From the NCBI GenBank assembly GCA_003640385.1, contig RCAB01000318.1, positions 1-64,000 of the forward strand: a stretch of 64,000 nt of DNA, given 5' to 3'. The position numbers were made by a program, and so were the translations under genes. This DNA comes from Setaria digitata. Taxonomy: Eukaryota; Nematoda; Chromadorea; Rhabditida; Setariidae. Positions 12,703 to 26,900 of the stretch are shown here, piece after piece (positions within the stretch are counted from its first letter, which is position 1; each line of letters opens with the position of its first letter). A model generated the notes under the pieces. That model saw only the letters and a list, made by a program, of their open reading frames with translations. It was not told the origin of the DNA and ran no database searches.

Positions 12703-15608
12703 GTGCCAACCAGGATGCAATGAAACATAATTTCTTTTCTCGTTAATTAAAAGTTTCAAAAAAGAAGCAGAAACGGAAAATAATGTTTAGTACGAAGGAA
12801 TTTTTGACTTTTTAATATATTGCAATGAATGTTTAACGTAAAAAAAGTCCTGAAAATCTGAAATTATCTGACAACGCTGACAAGCTATTTGACGAGATTA
12901 ATTCTAGACAATGACAAGTTTGCTCTTATTCATTCTGATGCACTTTATCTCACATTTACTGCATTAACTTCGTAACTTAATTTCACGGCTACATATTTGT
13001 TTTTCATTTAACTTGAAGTTCTACACTTTTCGTATCAGTTTAATAAAAGAATGTTTTGGGTCTACCTGTGAGGAGAAGGATGATATTTCAATCAGCCAAA
13101 ACAATATCTGCTTGACGGAAGATTGCCATGTTTTGAAATTTAAATACAGTATTTAAAACAGAGTGGAATGCACTTTGAAAGAAGCAAAATTGAATTATAT
13201 AAATAAATGGGTGACATAAACATGAACACGACAAAAATGATAGATAAAGAGAATCATTGTATTATATGGTTAAAGTTCTATGCAGTTTTTAAAGAAGATC
13301 CGTCTTATTGAAGCCATCGGCGACAATTACCGTAATAACTTTTTCTTGCTAAATTTCTACAAGTTCGACTTTCAACTGCCTTTTGAAAAGAATTTGAAAA
13401 GAAACGCCATATTTTTTAATGATATTCAGCAGCGAGAAATTTAGTATTAAGCTATTAAATTATTAGTAATATGCTATTAGGAAGCATAAAATCTCTCCCA
13501 GCAATTGGGGATTTCTTGGATCATTGATTAATTAATTTATTTACGTAAATCTATTTTTGCTGAAAATATTAATAAACTTAATATTTCACTCTGATAGAAA
13601 TTCAATTTTGTACATCCGAAGAATTTTGGCTAAATGTAATTTGTATATTCCTTAGAACAATGAACTCATTTTTTTCGGAAGGAAAATGCAAATCTTTTTT
13701 TTTAGAGAAGTTTTGTAAAATGAATGGGTGAAATTTTCAAAAAATATGGTTTATTTTGATGGAATAGACTAACTGACTACGTCATCTTTGATAAATTGTT
13801 TTAAAATTCACTTGCAGATGAGCGAGAAATAAGCACAATTTTAATTAATTATAAGTTTAATTAACTTTAATCATAATTTTAATTAACCACTACACGAGTA
13901 AAAAAACAATTCATTGCAGCACTTTAGATTTGCCTTCATTACTAGGAAATATGGTTTGAATTTCGTCAACTAATAATTAGAAGTTTGAAGTTAAAAATGA
14001 AGTAGCACTGAAAGACTAGTGTAGATATCAAGGAAATGCTTGAAATGCCCCATGAAATCCATCTTGCAACATATTCTGATACAAAAGTACGGTTATCACT
14101 TGTGACAAACCTTTTGCTTGGAAGAGTTAATATATTACGAAATCCAGAGAAATATCTTCTATGTATCAGTCAAAAGCAAATCTTTGCTACTCTTCTTGAT
14201 TGTGCAAAAATCATCCTCATATTCGTTATCTTTTGGCGATCATTATTTCAAGAATAAGTTTGCTTCAAATCTTAGTTTAAACCTTTTTTTTTAAATTTTA
14301 AATCTTTTGTGAAAAGTTTGTCAATTAAGCTGTCTGGTAGCACTGACATTCATCTCATTTCATCATGTTCACAATTGTTATATCACTGGATGGACGGGGC
14401 GATTTTGTACAAATAGGTTTGAGCTCATAAATGAGATATGAATATGCCTAATGATTAACATTAATTTTCACTTCATAATTTTTTACGAGCAAATATTTTC
14501 GGCTTGTTTGTTTTTATATGCGAGGAAATATCTGCTTGACTTTAATCAACTTTAATGAAGTTAAATTAATCAGTTTCATTTCTGTATCTCTAAAATATTA
14601 GATTGATTATCATGCACACTGCCAACAAATCTTGATCGATAAGAATTCTCAGATGAAATTGAACATTGTTAAAATCTTAATTTTATTCATTTTGGTTTTG
14701 TTCATTTTCAAAGCAATAAATCATCCGACAATTAACAGTGTCTTTTCGCAAATATTTTAATTTGCTTAATTAAATATTTGTTTGTTTTACTATCGATTAA
14801 TTATCAGGTAGAAATGAGCTATTGATGAATGTAATTCAAAATACAATGAAAAATGTTATACAAAAAATACAAAATTTACGTCCTTGTTTGGAAAAATTTA
14901 CGCCCCTTTCGGAAGGAAAATTTCAAAGTGAACTTCTCTAGAAAATAAGTTGCATTTTTCAAGCACGGTCTAGTTCTAGGTTGTTCTGTTCCTGCCAACT
15001 TTCCTGGAATGTTCTGTTATATGAAAAAAAATTAATTAAATAGATGGAAAAACCACCTTTCAAGAATGTAACTGTCAAGAGCATAAAGAATGAATAGACA
15101 AAATGGATGGCGAAAAAACAAAAAAAAAATTTAAAAAGTAAAGTGTTTTTGTTGCTTACAAACTTATGAAATGTTTTAGAGCGCTACGGAGAGTCGAGAT
15201 TTTTCTGTAGTAAATCTCACTGCGCAGCACATATAATCAGTATTGGTTTGACAAATTGAAAATAAAACTTGGTAATATATTATGTGATATCATGCTTAAT
15301 TGTAAACAACAGCTTATATTTCAAAATAAGATTTGAAAGAAGCATTAGTGCTGACCAAAGCTGCAGGGCAAGGTGAAGGATAAAATTAAATAAAAATCTA
15401 ACTGGTGAGTGAGGAATTTATGGAAAATTAGAAAGATTCTGAAGAAACAAAATGTTAATAGCTGATTATTGGAAGCATTTCATTGCATTCAACTTCGGTT
15501 TTTATTAAATGATTGCTTTGAAATGCTCCGAAAAGAACGAATGAGAAAAGTTCAGAGCTTAAGGATTATTTTACTTCTGCAATTTTCCTTCTTCATTCGT
15601 TTGGAACG

Positions 15609-15727
15609 ATATATATATANNNNNNNNNNNNNNNNNNNNNNNNNNNNNNNNNNNNNNNNNNNNNNNNNNNNNNNNNNNNNNNNNNNNNNNNNNNNNNNNN
15701 NNNAGATATATATATCTCTATCTTATA

Positions 15728-15773
<46 letters not shown>

Positions 15774-15970
15774 TATATATATATATATATATATATATAA
15801 GATATATATATTTTGGAACGATATATATATTTTTATATATAACGATACAACGATATAACGATATATAACGATATATTTTTTTCTTATATCTCTATATATA
15901 AAACTATATATATATATATATAGAGATATAAGAAAATATATATATATATCTTGAAGGTAGACATATATAT
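15609..15970. repeat. TA-rich microsatellite with an 84-base N gap
   Basis: Runs of TATATA are broken by short GATATA, CGATATAACG and TCTCTATA variants. Bases 15620-15703 are N, so the true length is unknown. Repeats such as TTTTGGAACGATATATATA occur on both sides of the gap (from about 15598 and 15812), which suggests a collapsed or mis-sized tandem array. The open frame across it is an artefact. Confidence 0.9.
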
Positions 15971-18380
15971 AGTTTTAGTAATTAATTGTTAACTAATATT
16001 TTGTGCATAAATCATTTTAAAGCATTTTCTCTTCCTGAGAAAAAAATGAAGTTAAAAACTGGAAAGTGTCATTTACCTAAAGTCTAATTAACACCTAAAT
16101 GATCACACAGTTCATTTATTTATTAATTATTGCTGAATTCTTAATTTTTGAGTCTTGAATTCTTGAAATAATAAATTAAATTTCTTAGAATTATTCGAAC
16201 TGCAAGGTTTGTTTTTGAACAAGGAAAGAAGGAACAACATATAACTTAATGCAGTCGATTTATTCGATATAAATCTAACTAAAAATGGAAAAATAATGTT
16301 ATATCAAGTTTGAATAAATTGTTTTTTTGAGAGGAAGTAGGAAAAGGTTTTGAAAAATTTGATGGGGAAGAGAAATTAACCACCAATATTTCGATCGTTT
16401 TCCCTCAAAATTAAACTTTAGAGATGATTTCGTGTTTTGGCAAGATTCTGAGAGAAGAAATTCACGACGAACTCCCATGTACTTCTCTTTTTTTACTCCA
16501 CTTGAAGCTGATGTTACTTTTCTGCCTATTGCTACAAGTTTGAGAGATAGGAAAAACCAATTTATCATTTTAAATTTTCTCATGTACTGCTTTTTCTAAT
16601 CGCTCAAAAATCTTATTAACGACGAAATAAAAAAATTTCATAAAATAATTCACTATTATAAAGCATTTTATCCTTAATGTCAGGACATTAGTGCTTTTTC
16701 ATTTCACAAAATTCTTAAAAAAAAAAAAAAAAAAATGAAAAATAAAAAGGTAACTCCAAAGATATTGCATAAGTTATTAGAAATTTCCGAAATTGCTATG
16801 ACATCGATACTGAAGTTAATTTTTTTTTATCTGTTATTGTCTTAGCGTTTCATTTCATTCTCAAAGTTATCTACCAAAATTGTTTTACTGCTGTTTGAAG
16901 AGTAAAATAATATTAGTTTCTTTAAACTGAAAAACTTTTTTTTTTAAATTTCGAAAGAATTTCTAAGAACAATTTGAAATGAGATAATTTCTGCTTCTAT
17001 GCGAATAAGCTTCTTTTCAAAAATTAGCTATAGGGATTCGAACTTCCAGCTACTAAAATTTAAAGTGTTATCATTACTAATCTATAACTTTACTGATCGT
17101 CGCACCTGATCATCGATTGATTATTTTCTCTATTTCTTTGCTTCGACAAATTCTTCATATTTTGGTGTTGTTTTGAAAAAATCTTCATTATCAAATTATT
17201 CTTATCGAAATGATTACACTTATCAGTGTAAACAATGGATAGAGCACATTGCTGAAGTTACACATTAATGCCAATTCTTTTTACTGAAGGACTTAGACAA
17301 TGAAACTAAAATTATGAGCGAACTGACTAAGGAAAGCTGTAAATCTATATTTTGTAAAGAAAGTATACTAGCAAATAAGTCTGACAAGAGACTCTGCTTG
17401 TAGGCTATAGAAAAGATAAGTTGTTAATGAAGGAGATCTATTCGCAATACTTTTCTAACACAATATTAGATTATCTGGAAAATGTACGACACCCTAATTA
17501 ATTATTAAGATGAACGAACCAAATACTTCTTGTGAATCATTCATTAATATAACTTAAATGGAGAAGTCACAGTAACATAGAACGAATGAAATGCATATTG
17601 AAAAGAGATGGAGTTAACTGATAGGAAATGTTTATCAGAAGGAAAATCTATTATTACTACCACTATTTATTTTGTGCATTTTCTTAGTTAATAACTTGTT
17701 AGAATTTCATACAGACGACATAGGTATGACGTTATCAGTAATTTATAATTTATAAAAGCTATTATTTTGACACAGAACTATTCCAGCAAAACGAAATTAC
17801 CGAAAGTTGCCAAAAAATGCAACAGACTATGACAAAATAGGCAGAAAATTCGCAGACAATGTGTTGGCTAAGACTTAATTTTAAAAAACTGTATTAAGAA
17901 GAAATGCAGATGAGGAGGATGAAATTCTCACGTATATTGTAGATTGAATCAGCAATCATTTTGCTTCATGGAAAATAAACACAAATATGAATTAAAATTT
18001 CATCATTCTTGCAGTGTTAACCAAGTTAATCCCCTAATGAACGATAATATAAATGAACTTTCGGTCGAATGTTTCCACAAAACTTTTAATCTCTTAAATT
18101 AGTAGCGAGTATCTACTTCATGCATATTAAAACGATTAAAAATTTGTTTCGAGAAAAAGGGAAGGATTTTGAAAAGGCAAGTTCCATTAGGCAAACCCAT
18201 AATAGAAAAGTCAATTCCGAAATGAAGAAGTGCCGAACTTGGGTTTTCGTCACTTTTAAGATTTTTGAGCTAAATTTTAAAAATAATGCACAAAATCGGC
18301 TGTAAGAAACGCACTTCAATAACCATTTCGCATCAGTTTCTTCCCTCCCTCACAAGGTGATAAGAAAAAAATTCAACAAA

Positions 18381-18567
18381 AAATAATAATAATTAATAAC
18401 AGCAATTAATAATAGTAATTAATATTAATAATAGTAAATAGTGAATAATAATAATAAATAATAATAATAATAATTGATGATAATAATAATTAATAATAAT
18501 AATAATTAATAATAATAATTAACAATAATAATAAATAATAATAGTAATAACAATAATAATTAATAAT

Positions 18568-18598
<31 letters not shown>

Positions 18599-18618
18599 TA
18601 ATAATAATAGTAATAATT

Positions 18619-18653
<35 letters not shown>

Positions 18654-18690
18654 CAATAATAATAACAACAACAATAATAATAATAATAAA
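18381..18690. repeat. AAT/AATT trinucleotide microsatellite
   Basis: About 310 bases almost wholly of AAT units on the + strand, with scattered AATTAAT, AGT and AAC variants. It is a low-complexity array in gene-free DNA. Confidence 0.95.
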
Positions 18691-19316
18691 TCATTTTCAT
18701 CACTTTCCTTAATAGTTGTCATGGTTAGTCTCACTCACTAATCACTGGAATTGGATTAAAAACTAATATCAATGCAAATTATTCCTGAGTACGTTGGCAC
18801 CCTAAAAGCAGAATATGAGATTGGAAAAGCGAAAAAAGTTAGAAAAAACAACTCGAGACTTCGAGATTTCAACTTCCTGTCATTATTTATCAAAAAAGAA
18901 TAAAAAAACAAAAAAGATTGCCAATCTTAGACTATCAATACCGTAATAAAAACAAACTAATTTTCAGTTGCAGGAATCAAAATAAATAAAAAAAACTTTT
19001 TTTTTCCAACATTTATAAACTGGATAATGTGAAAGCTTTTCTAAATTCTCACTTTTTGGAGTAGGATAAAAGCAACTAGATTACTATAAATTTGGTCAAC
19101 ACTGATTAGTGCATTCTTCAGAAAAACCAATGATGGTTTCGTTAAACTGAAGAAGGCAGTGTCCTCCAATCCCGTCCACGAAATAAATCGCTAACTACCT
19201 CGAGATACAAATTTTTTATTTTTATCAACCAAAAATAAGCGAACAAGTTTAAAGACGTAAAATACCAAATTATACAGTAAAAGGAAATAATAAATCATAC
19301 AGAAATACGTAAGAGA

Positions 19317-21600
19317 TCAATCATCATCAGAAAAACCAGGATTTGAGTTGGAATTTTCTATTTGGAGGCTGGAATTTAAAGCGGTCAATCTCCGTTCCAG
19401 TTCAGGAAAAGTATTTACCCATCGTTCCATATGACTCTGAAAAATGAAGAAATGCAGTGCAACTTAAAAAGGAGTAATCATATTTATTTGGATATCATTT
19501 TTAATTCTCGTGGTTACCAACTCTTTAAACTAATGTATGGTAACAAATTGCCAGTGGAATACATAAAACATTGCTCTTCACGTATCTGAACCCTTAGCAG
19601 TATTATATTTCGGACAAAACTGAGAAATCTTTAACAAACTTTAATATAAATTTCATTTTTACATCCTGGGCTTCTGGCTTCTGAACACTTCATAACTATG
19701 TCAGTATTGTACTTTTTAGGCTGCTATGTACAATCCCAACACTACTACCTTAAAACATTTTGTTGTTTTTGAAAAATAAGTTTCCAAACTTTTAACACGC
19801 TCCTAATTCAGCGACAGAAAATAAAGCATTACCTGCAAAGTTTCACTTATTTCGGGGGATATAGATTTACAGCCATCAAGAACACACTGGATAATTTCAT
19901 CAAGTCGGACAATCAATTTTTCACACATCAACACATCGTTGCTTTGTGGTTTCCATGTATCGATTTCGAGCATTTTATTCAGGAACTGATCTTTAAGCAG
20001 ATCATCTGCTTTATCTGAATTCAATATAGTGATAAGTAGATGAAGTGTTACGACCATTATGCACTACAGGGAAACCACAACGCAGGTGACTAGGAGATAT
20101 GCCTACCAGTCATAATGAATACTTATGAAAATCAGTGTTCAAAAATCAAGTTTTGAGATAAGAATAAATACAGGCCAAAAGATTTCTGCCCCATTAATAA
20201 AAAAACAAAATCAAATATAGTCAAGAACTGGAAAAAAAATCTGCTAAGAATTACCTAACATATGAAGAGCATATTTTAAAGCAGCCAGTGCAATCTGCGA
20301 TGGCGGATAAAGAAGCATAACATCACCAAACAATGCTTTCTAAAAAAAAAGCTCTATTTAACAAGATTTGAAAACTGCGGAAAAAAATATTGGAATGCCT
20401 TGAAAACATGAACGCTGAAAAAATGAACCTTGAAAAAATCATTAGCATGCGGTCGGACTTGCTCCAAATCGAAACCTAATAATGAACGTGTCTTCATTTC
20501 GATTAAATGTCCTTCAAATGGGCGAAATGGTGAGTGTACCGTTAACTGATAGCGTAACTTCAACATTATTTGCGGCTCGAATGATAAAATGGTTTCAGAA
20601 TTTGATTTGGCAGTGCCAGACCTGAACTTTAGAAAGCAAATTAACTGGGAAATTTTCTCAACTAGTCAGCGGTAGGACATTAACGGTAACAGGGAAAAAA
20701 TCATTTAGAATCGAAACATGTATGCTACAGAAGCGAGCTTGTCGTGAAAGAAATATCTGAGGATGACTGCATAAAATATAGAAGAATTAACTTCAGATTT
20801 TTTATAAATTCATCGATGGAGATGTTGAATTCATCAACTTTAGCAGCTAAATAAAAGCATGACATCATCACACTTTTCGGCGAATATTCCATTGTCGAAT
20901 GATACAGGAAGAACCGCTTAAAATAAGCAAAAGCTGTCCAACGTGTTGATAACCACATTGCAGGACGGAAGTCGTCTGCAAATCTTTAAAAAAACTTTTT
21001 CCATAATCTTTTTAACAGAAAACGATTTTGATGAACACGGTAGGAATGGAAACACATTGATATTCTAATCGATACCTATTAAATCACATAGTCAAATGTC
21101 CTTTAAATATGCTTTTTTTTTAGCTATTTCTTTCTATAAAGAGATGGAAGGAATGCAACTTCAGAACCTATACTTCTCAAATGCCATCAACAGTAATAAA
21201 ACAAATACAAATGAGACGAAAGACTAATGTTCACTAGGCCATAGCTCTCACCATCTACTTTCATTCAAGATTTAAAAGAGAAGAAATAATAAACCTGATG
21301 CCAGTTTCCGTGACAATATTTCTCAGCAGTGCCTCTTCTTCTGGAGTTAAAAATATATCTTTTTGATCATCACTAACAACTGTTCCATATTTCGCCCGGA
21401 ACTTCTCATTTGCTGCTTTTCTAGAAACAAATAATATTTTGTTTATTTAACATCGGTTAAATTTGGACTATTTATTCCACCATGCTATATCGAACCTTTT
21501 ATACATATTGTACATTCAAAGCAAATAAATACCTTAGATCCAAAAGAATCTGCTGTGAAGGAAATGTCCACTCTCTCTTTTGTGTGCTAGTTGAAAACAT
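19317..21600 (-). CDS. cyh-1: Cyclin H, regulatory subunit of the CDK7 kinase (CAK/TFIIH)
   Basis: Cyclin H pairs with CDK7 and MAT1 to form the CDK-activating kinase and the kinase module of TFIIH. Seven exons join in phase: 21533-21600, 21295-21420, 20792-20983, 20429-20621, 20255-20339, 19833-20014 and 19317-19436, giving 321 aa against 323 in human. The N-terminus is STQKREWTFPS, like the human STQLKHWTF. The first cyclin box includes AFAYFKRFFLYHSTMEYSPK and LAAKVDEFNISIDEF; the second begins near LRYQLTVHSPFRPFEGHLIE and contains LLYPPSQIALAALKYA. The acidic tail ends GFSDDD. Exon 6 must start at the internal acceptor TTCAG before 20014; the acceptor near 20061 breaks the frame. A TTTCCAG acceptor 8 bases before the ATG fits spliced-leader addition. 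Confidence 0.95.
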
Positions 21601-23973
21601 TACAAACCTGGAAACATACGTAACTCCATCAATATCAAAATAATTTTTGTGGATTGGAATGAAAAATTAACAATCGAATTGGAATGATCCAGTTGCCATG
21701 TGAAGATTAACATTTTTGATCAATTTACCGGAAATCATTTTTCTAGAACTCTACTAGTCGGACGATACGCCATAGTTCACCTCCACTGGCGGCAAAATAA
21801 CGTTGGCATAAGCATCACTGTAATATCTTAACTGGTATGTGTTACACTAATCAGTAAACTCATGGCACTAAATCCCCTGCATATCTGCAGTAGATATATC
21901 GCAGCCTTCTAATCTTTCTGAATTAACCGGTTCCGATTTGAGATATAAAGTCCAAATCAGATTTTGACAAGTCAATAAAGACAAAGACAAATGTAAAACT
22001 CGATCACAGGATTCGATGATCGAAAATTATTTCTATGATCTGAAAATAAAAAATGGTGGCAATTTAGTTTCAAGTTCCGCGTTGCTTCTTGTTAAGTGGG
22101 TTTACAATTTAATAATAGCTATCAAGGGTACCCCACTCGTCAGGTCTAGCGCTTTGAAATTATTGTGTTCTGGGGAACCTGCCATAATCATACTTGTCAT
22201 GAACATAACCAGACACAATCTAGGCAATTTTATAACACTTTTCAACTAGAAATATCAGTTATTCCAACTGCTTTGGGATAATTAGGACGTACTGTGGAAC
22301 TAATCACACCACGACGCCACCGGTCCAGTTTTCTAATCGACTTTTTGTTTTGGAGTGGAAATGCTTGACATTTGCCACTTTTCAAACAAGATCAAAAATT
22401 GTCACCGAAAAACCCACACGGTTTTAAAAAATTATTTCTTAAATGAGCGCTATTAAAAATTCCCATTCAATACTACAAAGTGAAAAAACCATAAGAAAAA
22501 AGCCATAGGAGAAGTTCGGAAACATAATTTGCTAACTGACTTCAATTCACAATGCCTGTCAAGCTCGCAGATCAGTACCGTGCAACTTTTTTACATGCTG
22601 CAAAGTGATACTGCCAGAGATCCTTACAGAACACCGCTTAAACTTACCGCAAATTCTCTTTACTGAAATTTCTTTCCTTTTCCTTGATCAACAAAAAATT
22701 ATATAAGCAGTGAATTTCAACTGAAAAAATAATTCACTAACCAGTCAGTATAAGAACAAAAAAGAATCCATTTAAAAGAAAACAAACTGTTTATTGAAAG
22801 ATGAGATGAGAAGGATGTAATTTGTTTAAAGTAAAATAAACGTATCGCTAGCACTTGAATAAGAACGAAATTTACTCCAATAACGACAAGAGAAATTGCT
22901 AAACGAATATAGGAAACAATCAAAGTCATCCAAACAGAGGATTTTACTAAAAATATAAATAAAAAAAAATTCATTTAAACTACAATAATACTCCATTACA
23001 CAAACTTGAATGAAAATAAATCGCAAAAAGTGTGAAAGATGTGATCCATTTAAACAAAAGTAACATGGTAACCAAAATTCGAGGCATTTTTATGAAACAA
23101 AAACAAAGGGATAGGACGGTACATGTTTAATTAAAATGTTGCTGTTGCGATAACTGTTTGGTAATAATACGAAAATTATAAAGGATAGGAATTTAATTCA
23201 ACCAAAATTATTAACTAAGTGCTGCAAATAGAGACAAAAAGTTGTCTAATAAAATAAGAATGGAAAAAAAATACAAGGATAATTATTACGGTTCCTGTGG
23301 AGAACTAGAAGAGCTAAGAAAAGGGAATCAAAAGTGCATGAAGGTCAGTAATGAAGCAACCAGAAGCACAGTACGACTAGTCATACCAAATTTATGATGA
23401 TTTTATAAATGCCATCAATTACTGACTTTTGACATTTTATTTCCTTGGCTAGATTAAGCTGATGTATTTAATTTGTTATTCAGTGGTTGACTATTCGTTT
23501 CAAGTCAATATATGAATTTACACAAACAAGACAATTTTGTTTGAAAGGTACAAACAACAACTAATTCTGCAAGCAGCACCTACATAAGTAAAACGTATAC
23601 AAAATTGATTGAAAAGTTATGCGGTCAAATAGTTTACTAATATGGATATTGTAAGATAATTACGATAGGTAATCTTATGCTTTAAAGAGATCGAAAACCC
23701 TGAAGTACCGTCAGAAACTCAAACAAAACATATTCGAGCAAAAATTTATATGATGGAGTACGACTTAATGAGCAGGTAACGAAAATCGCTAGACAAAGCA
23801 ACAACAGAATTCTCAAAATTTAACCAGCTACTGCAGACGGCTTAATAAAATGACTCATTATGCAGACCTTTACAGAACTTCAACTAATTTTTAAAATCCA
23901 AAACACTGATAATAACAATTAATACAATTTAGCTAGCGATGATCATACAAAATAACACCTAATCAGACACTTG
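21601..23973. other. Intergenic, zinc-finger gene to cyclin H
   Basis: About 2.4 kb between two minus-strand genes. No exon with a family signature was found. Open frames at 22016-22249 (+) and 22717-23026 (-) are hydrophobic or low-complexity and not supported. It probably holds the 3'UTR of the zinc-finger gene and upstream sequences of cyclin H. Confidence 0.5.
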
Positions 23974-26900
23974 TTACAACTTCCCGATAGCAACGTTCGA
24001 ACCTGCAGTGGTGGCTGCCGAAATATTCCGGCATTGGTCACTGTTGGCATCAATTTCTGGTAAAAGTGTGCCCAGGACACGCTCTTCGATTATCGGATCC
24101 GGATAATACGGCTTTGGATTGGTTGAGCTAATGATCTAGAAGAAAAACCAAAGTTCAAACTCCAACTGGAAAGAGTAAATTCTAGTACACTAAAAAAACA
24201 TTTTTATGAAGCATAACATTTTCCATAAAAGCATGAGATTAGTTAATAACTTAAAAGAGAAAACCAACCTTCCCCGACGTATACATTACACGGCCTGGTT
24301 TCATTGCGTCTACAACTCGTGTGAGATCATCAGCCTAAAAATTGTGTAGATTATTGAATATTTAGTCGTTCACCCAAAAATTTTTCTTTTTTTCTTTGAT
24401 TTTTAGTCTTTACAGGATAAATTTGTAAACCGCTAAGAATCACATAATATTAGGCAAAATGTGTGCTGGGTTACATAGGCCACAAAAGAAGACTGAAAAA
24501 CGGAATGTACCAAGGAAATATCTTACTTGTCTCTGTGTCATGCATGGAAGGACGGTGCCTGGCAGTACGTAACCTCTTGGTGCAAGATGCAACTTATCAC
24601 AATGTCTGTATTGCAGATGAGTCCTCATGTCTGAACAGAAAAATGAACCACAGCCACATAATGAGCATCGTAGACGCATGATACGCAAATGACTCACAGC
24701 ATGTCGCCTCCCTTCCTGTAATTGTATTTAAAAGACATGAATTAAGCTATGAAGGCCAAAAAAAGATGGTCATATAGATGAGATTTCCTCTAACAATACT
24801 AGAAATCCAATGTAGTGCGTTAGGAAATACCGTTTAATGGTGCAGAAAGCTTTAGAAAACATTAAAATTTTCCAAGCCTGTACGCTTAACAAAACCATTC
24901 CTTCATTAAAACTGACCGATATGTTCGCAATGATATCACCGCACTGCATACACTTGTGAGCACTTGAGGCACCATCACTTGAAGGCGAAGCAGGACGAAT
25001 GAATGAGAAAAATAAGTCACGCTGTGTTTCAGTAAGATAGACAGGAATTTCAGAGAGATCCTTCGGAAGAGATGCTTCACCGTTCGAGTAGCGCACAATC
25101 TAAGGTATAAATTTTTTCTCCTTAATAATTTACTAGTTTTTGAAGGTTACTGTGGACTGATTTAAAACTCAAATATTTAAACAGTTAGTCTCTCATCGCA
25201 CCAAGCATTTTTTTCTCCTTACAAATATCAAGTACAAAAATTAACATACCATAACTTCATCATTATTTTCACGGATTGTGGAGAGATCTTGCTTACGACG
25301 TGATTGCGATGCAGGACGCCCATCACCTGATGCTGTATTTGTGCTGTCACTAGTTGTTGGGCCTCTAGCATCTTTTGACGAGGTGCTCGGTATTTCTTCT
25401 TCATCTGCATTGGAACGTAATAAGTTTTTGAAGTTTTTTGATGGTTACCTTTCATAATTGACTAATTTTCCATTAAAGATCTTACCAGAGATTTAGCAAG
25501 TTTTCAGCTGAAACTAAAAGAGAAACAGAACAAACCAATGTTTGATGACAAATCATCGCCGTATTTCATCCTTCGTGCGCGTGGAGTGTACTGTAAACGA
25601 CATGTTTTCTTAATCTGAAACTGAAAATTACCAGTAAAGCGCCATGGGTAATTTAATGATTAGTATTAATGACAGAAAATATTACCATAACATCACTGGC
25701 CACATTTTCTGATGACGAAAGCATTACCATTAAATCTTTGGAATTTTCTGCACCAGTTGAGCAGGGCAAAGTTGAAGATGATAAAGGAAGTGGCGATCGA
25801 GCTGCACTACTGTCCAGTTCATGGCTACTTGTCGGAATATTACTATAATAAGAAATTCTATGGGAATTGCTTGACATTATTGGAAGTCAGAAGATAAAAG
25901 CAAATACCAAAGTAGAAATTACGACGCATGATAACTAACTATGTGTTTTCATGTGGTGCAGGAGTTGATGAGTTCGATGTTTCTTCGCTGCTTGCTTCCG
26001 ACTGAATACCGGGTATAGTAGTAGAAGGTTCAGTTGGTGTTGACTGCTGACTGTCAGCATTTTTAGCACATTTCGAACCAGTTCTTGATGACGGCCGACT
26101 CTGCCCAGTCCTTGATGATGGGCGACTTTGTCCTTTTGGTTGCGCATATTCGGAATCTATATCGTCATCATCGCGACGAGCACGTTTGTTCCTAAATTTT
26201 ATAAATATAAAACACTGAAGAATAAAGCTATTGTATTTATTTTGCAACTCATCATAATATATCTATGCAGTAACTCGGTCTATACAATGAGGAAATAAGC
26301 CTTTAATTTCAGAAGTACATACTTGAACCCAGTTACATAATTTTCATCAATCCAATTTGGTTTACGACGTTGGCGCGAAGGACGCTGTTTACGGCCGTCT
26401 TCAGCCTATAAAAATAAAAGACCAAATTCTAGATGAAATCATCCGTCTAAAATTATTATCATAATCCAAACTTAAAAAAAAAACCACGTCCCAACATACA
26501 TATGCACATACTTCGTCACTATTTCCACTCAGGTCATCCTTTTCAATATCATTCTTTGGTGCATGTTCGGCTTTTTGTTTCGGTTTACGTCCTCTACCAC
26601 GCTTCTTCGGTGGTTCTGTCTCTTGTTTTGTTTCATCATCACTTTCCTGCATAATCTTAAAATTGAGAATTGAATTTTCCCTATCCGTCGATTACAGTCT
26701 AAAAGTTTAACAACTGCTCTTTTAGCATGTCCTTTACATCATAATATGTACTTTGCTAGGATCGGCTACTTGACTCATTGATGAACCTCCCACTATGCGT
26801 TTACGCGCTGTACGAAGCCATATCGGTGGGCCGTGCTTTTTCTTCTTCGAAACTGATGGACTCACTTTTGCATGCTAAAAAATGAAACTTTCAAAGCAGG

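Larger units (their letters stand above)
12703..19316. other. Long gene-poor region
   Basis: About 6.6 kb without a recognisable exon. It contains an assembly gap in a TA repeat and a long AAT microsatellite, listed separately. Open frames at 14036-14257 (+), 16299-16583 (-) and 18113-18319 (both strands) have no family features. A GTTCGAATCC-like stretch near 17030-17045 on the minus strand does not fold into a tRNA. Confidence 0.55.

Noticed and set aside
15469..15858. 129-codon open frame across the TA repeat
   Set aside because: It is kept open by the N run and by TATATA repeats; the translation is low complexity.
17025..17110. tRNA-like B box (GTTCGAATCCC on the minus strand)
   Set aside because: The T-stem does not pair and no cloverleaf or A box can be drawn.
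20015..20061. Acceptor at about 20061 as start of cyclin H exon 6
   Set aside because: Using it shifts the frame and gives a stop; the internal TTCAG before 20014 restores the cyclin H frame.
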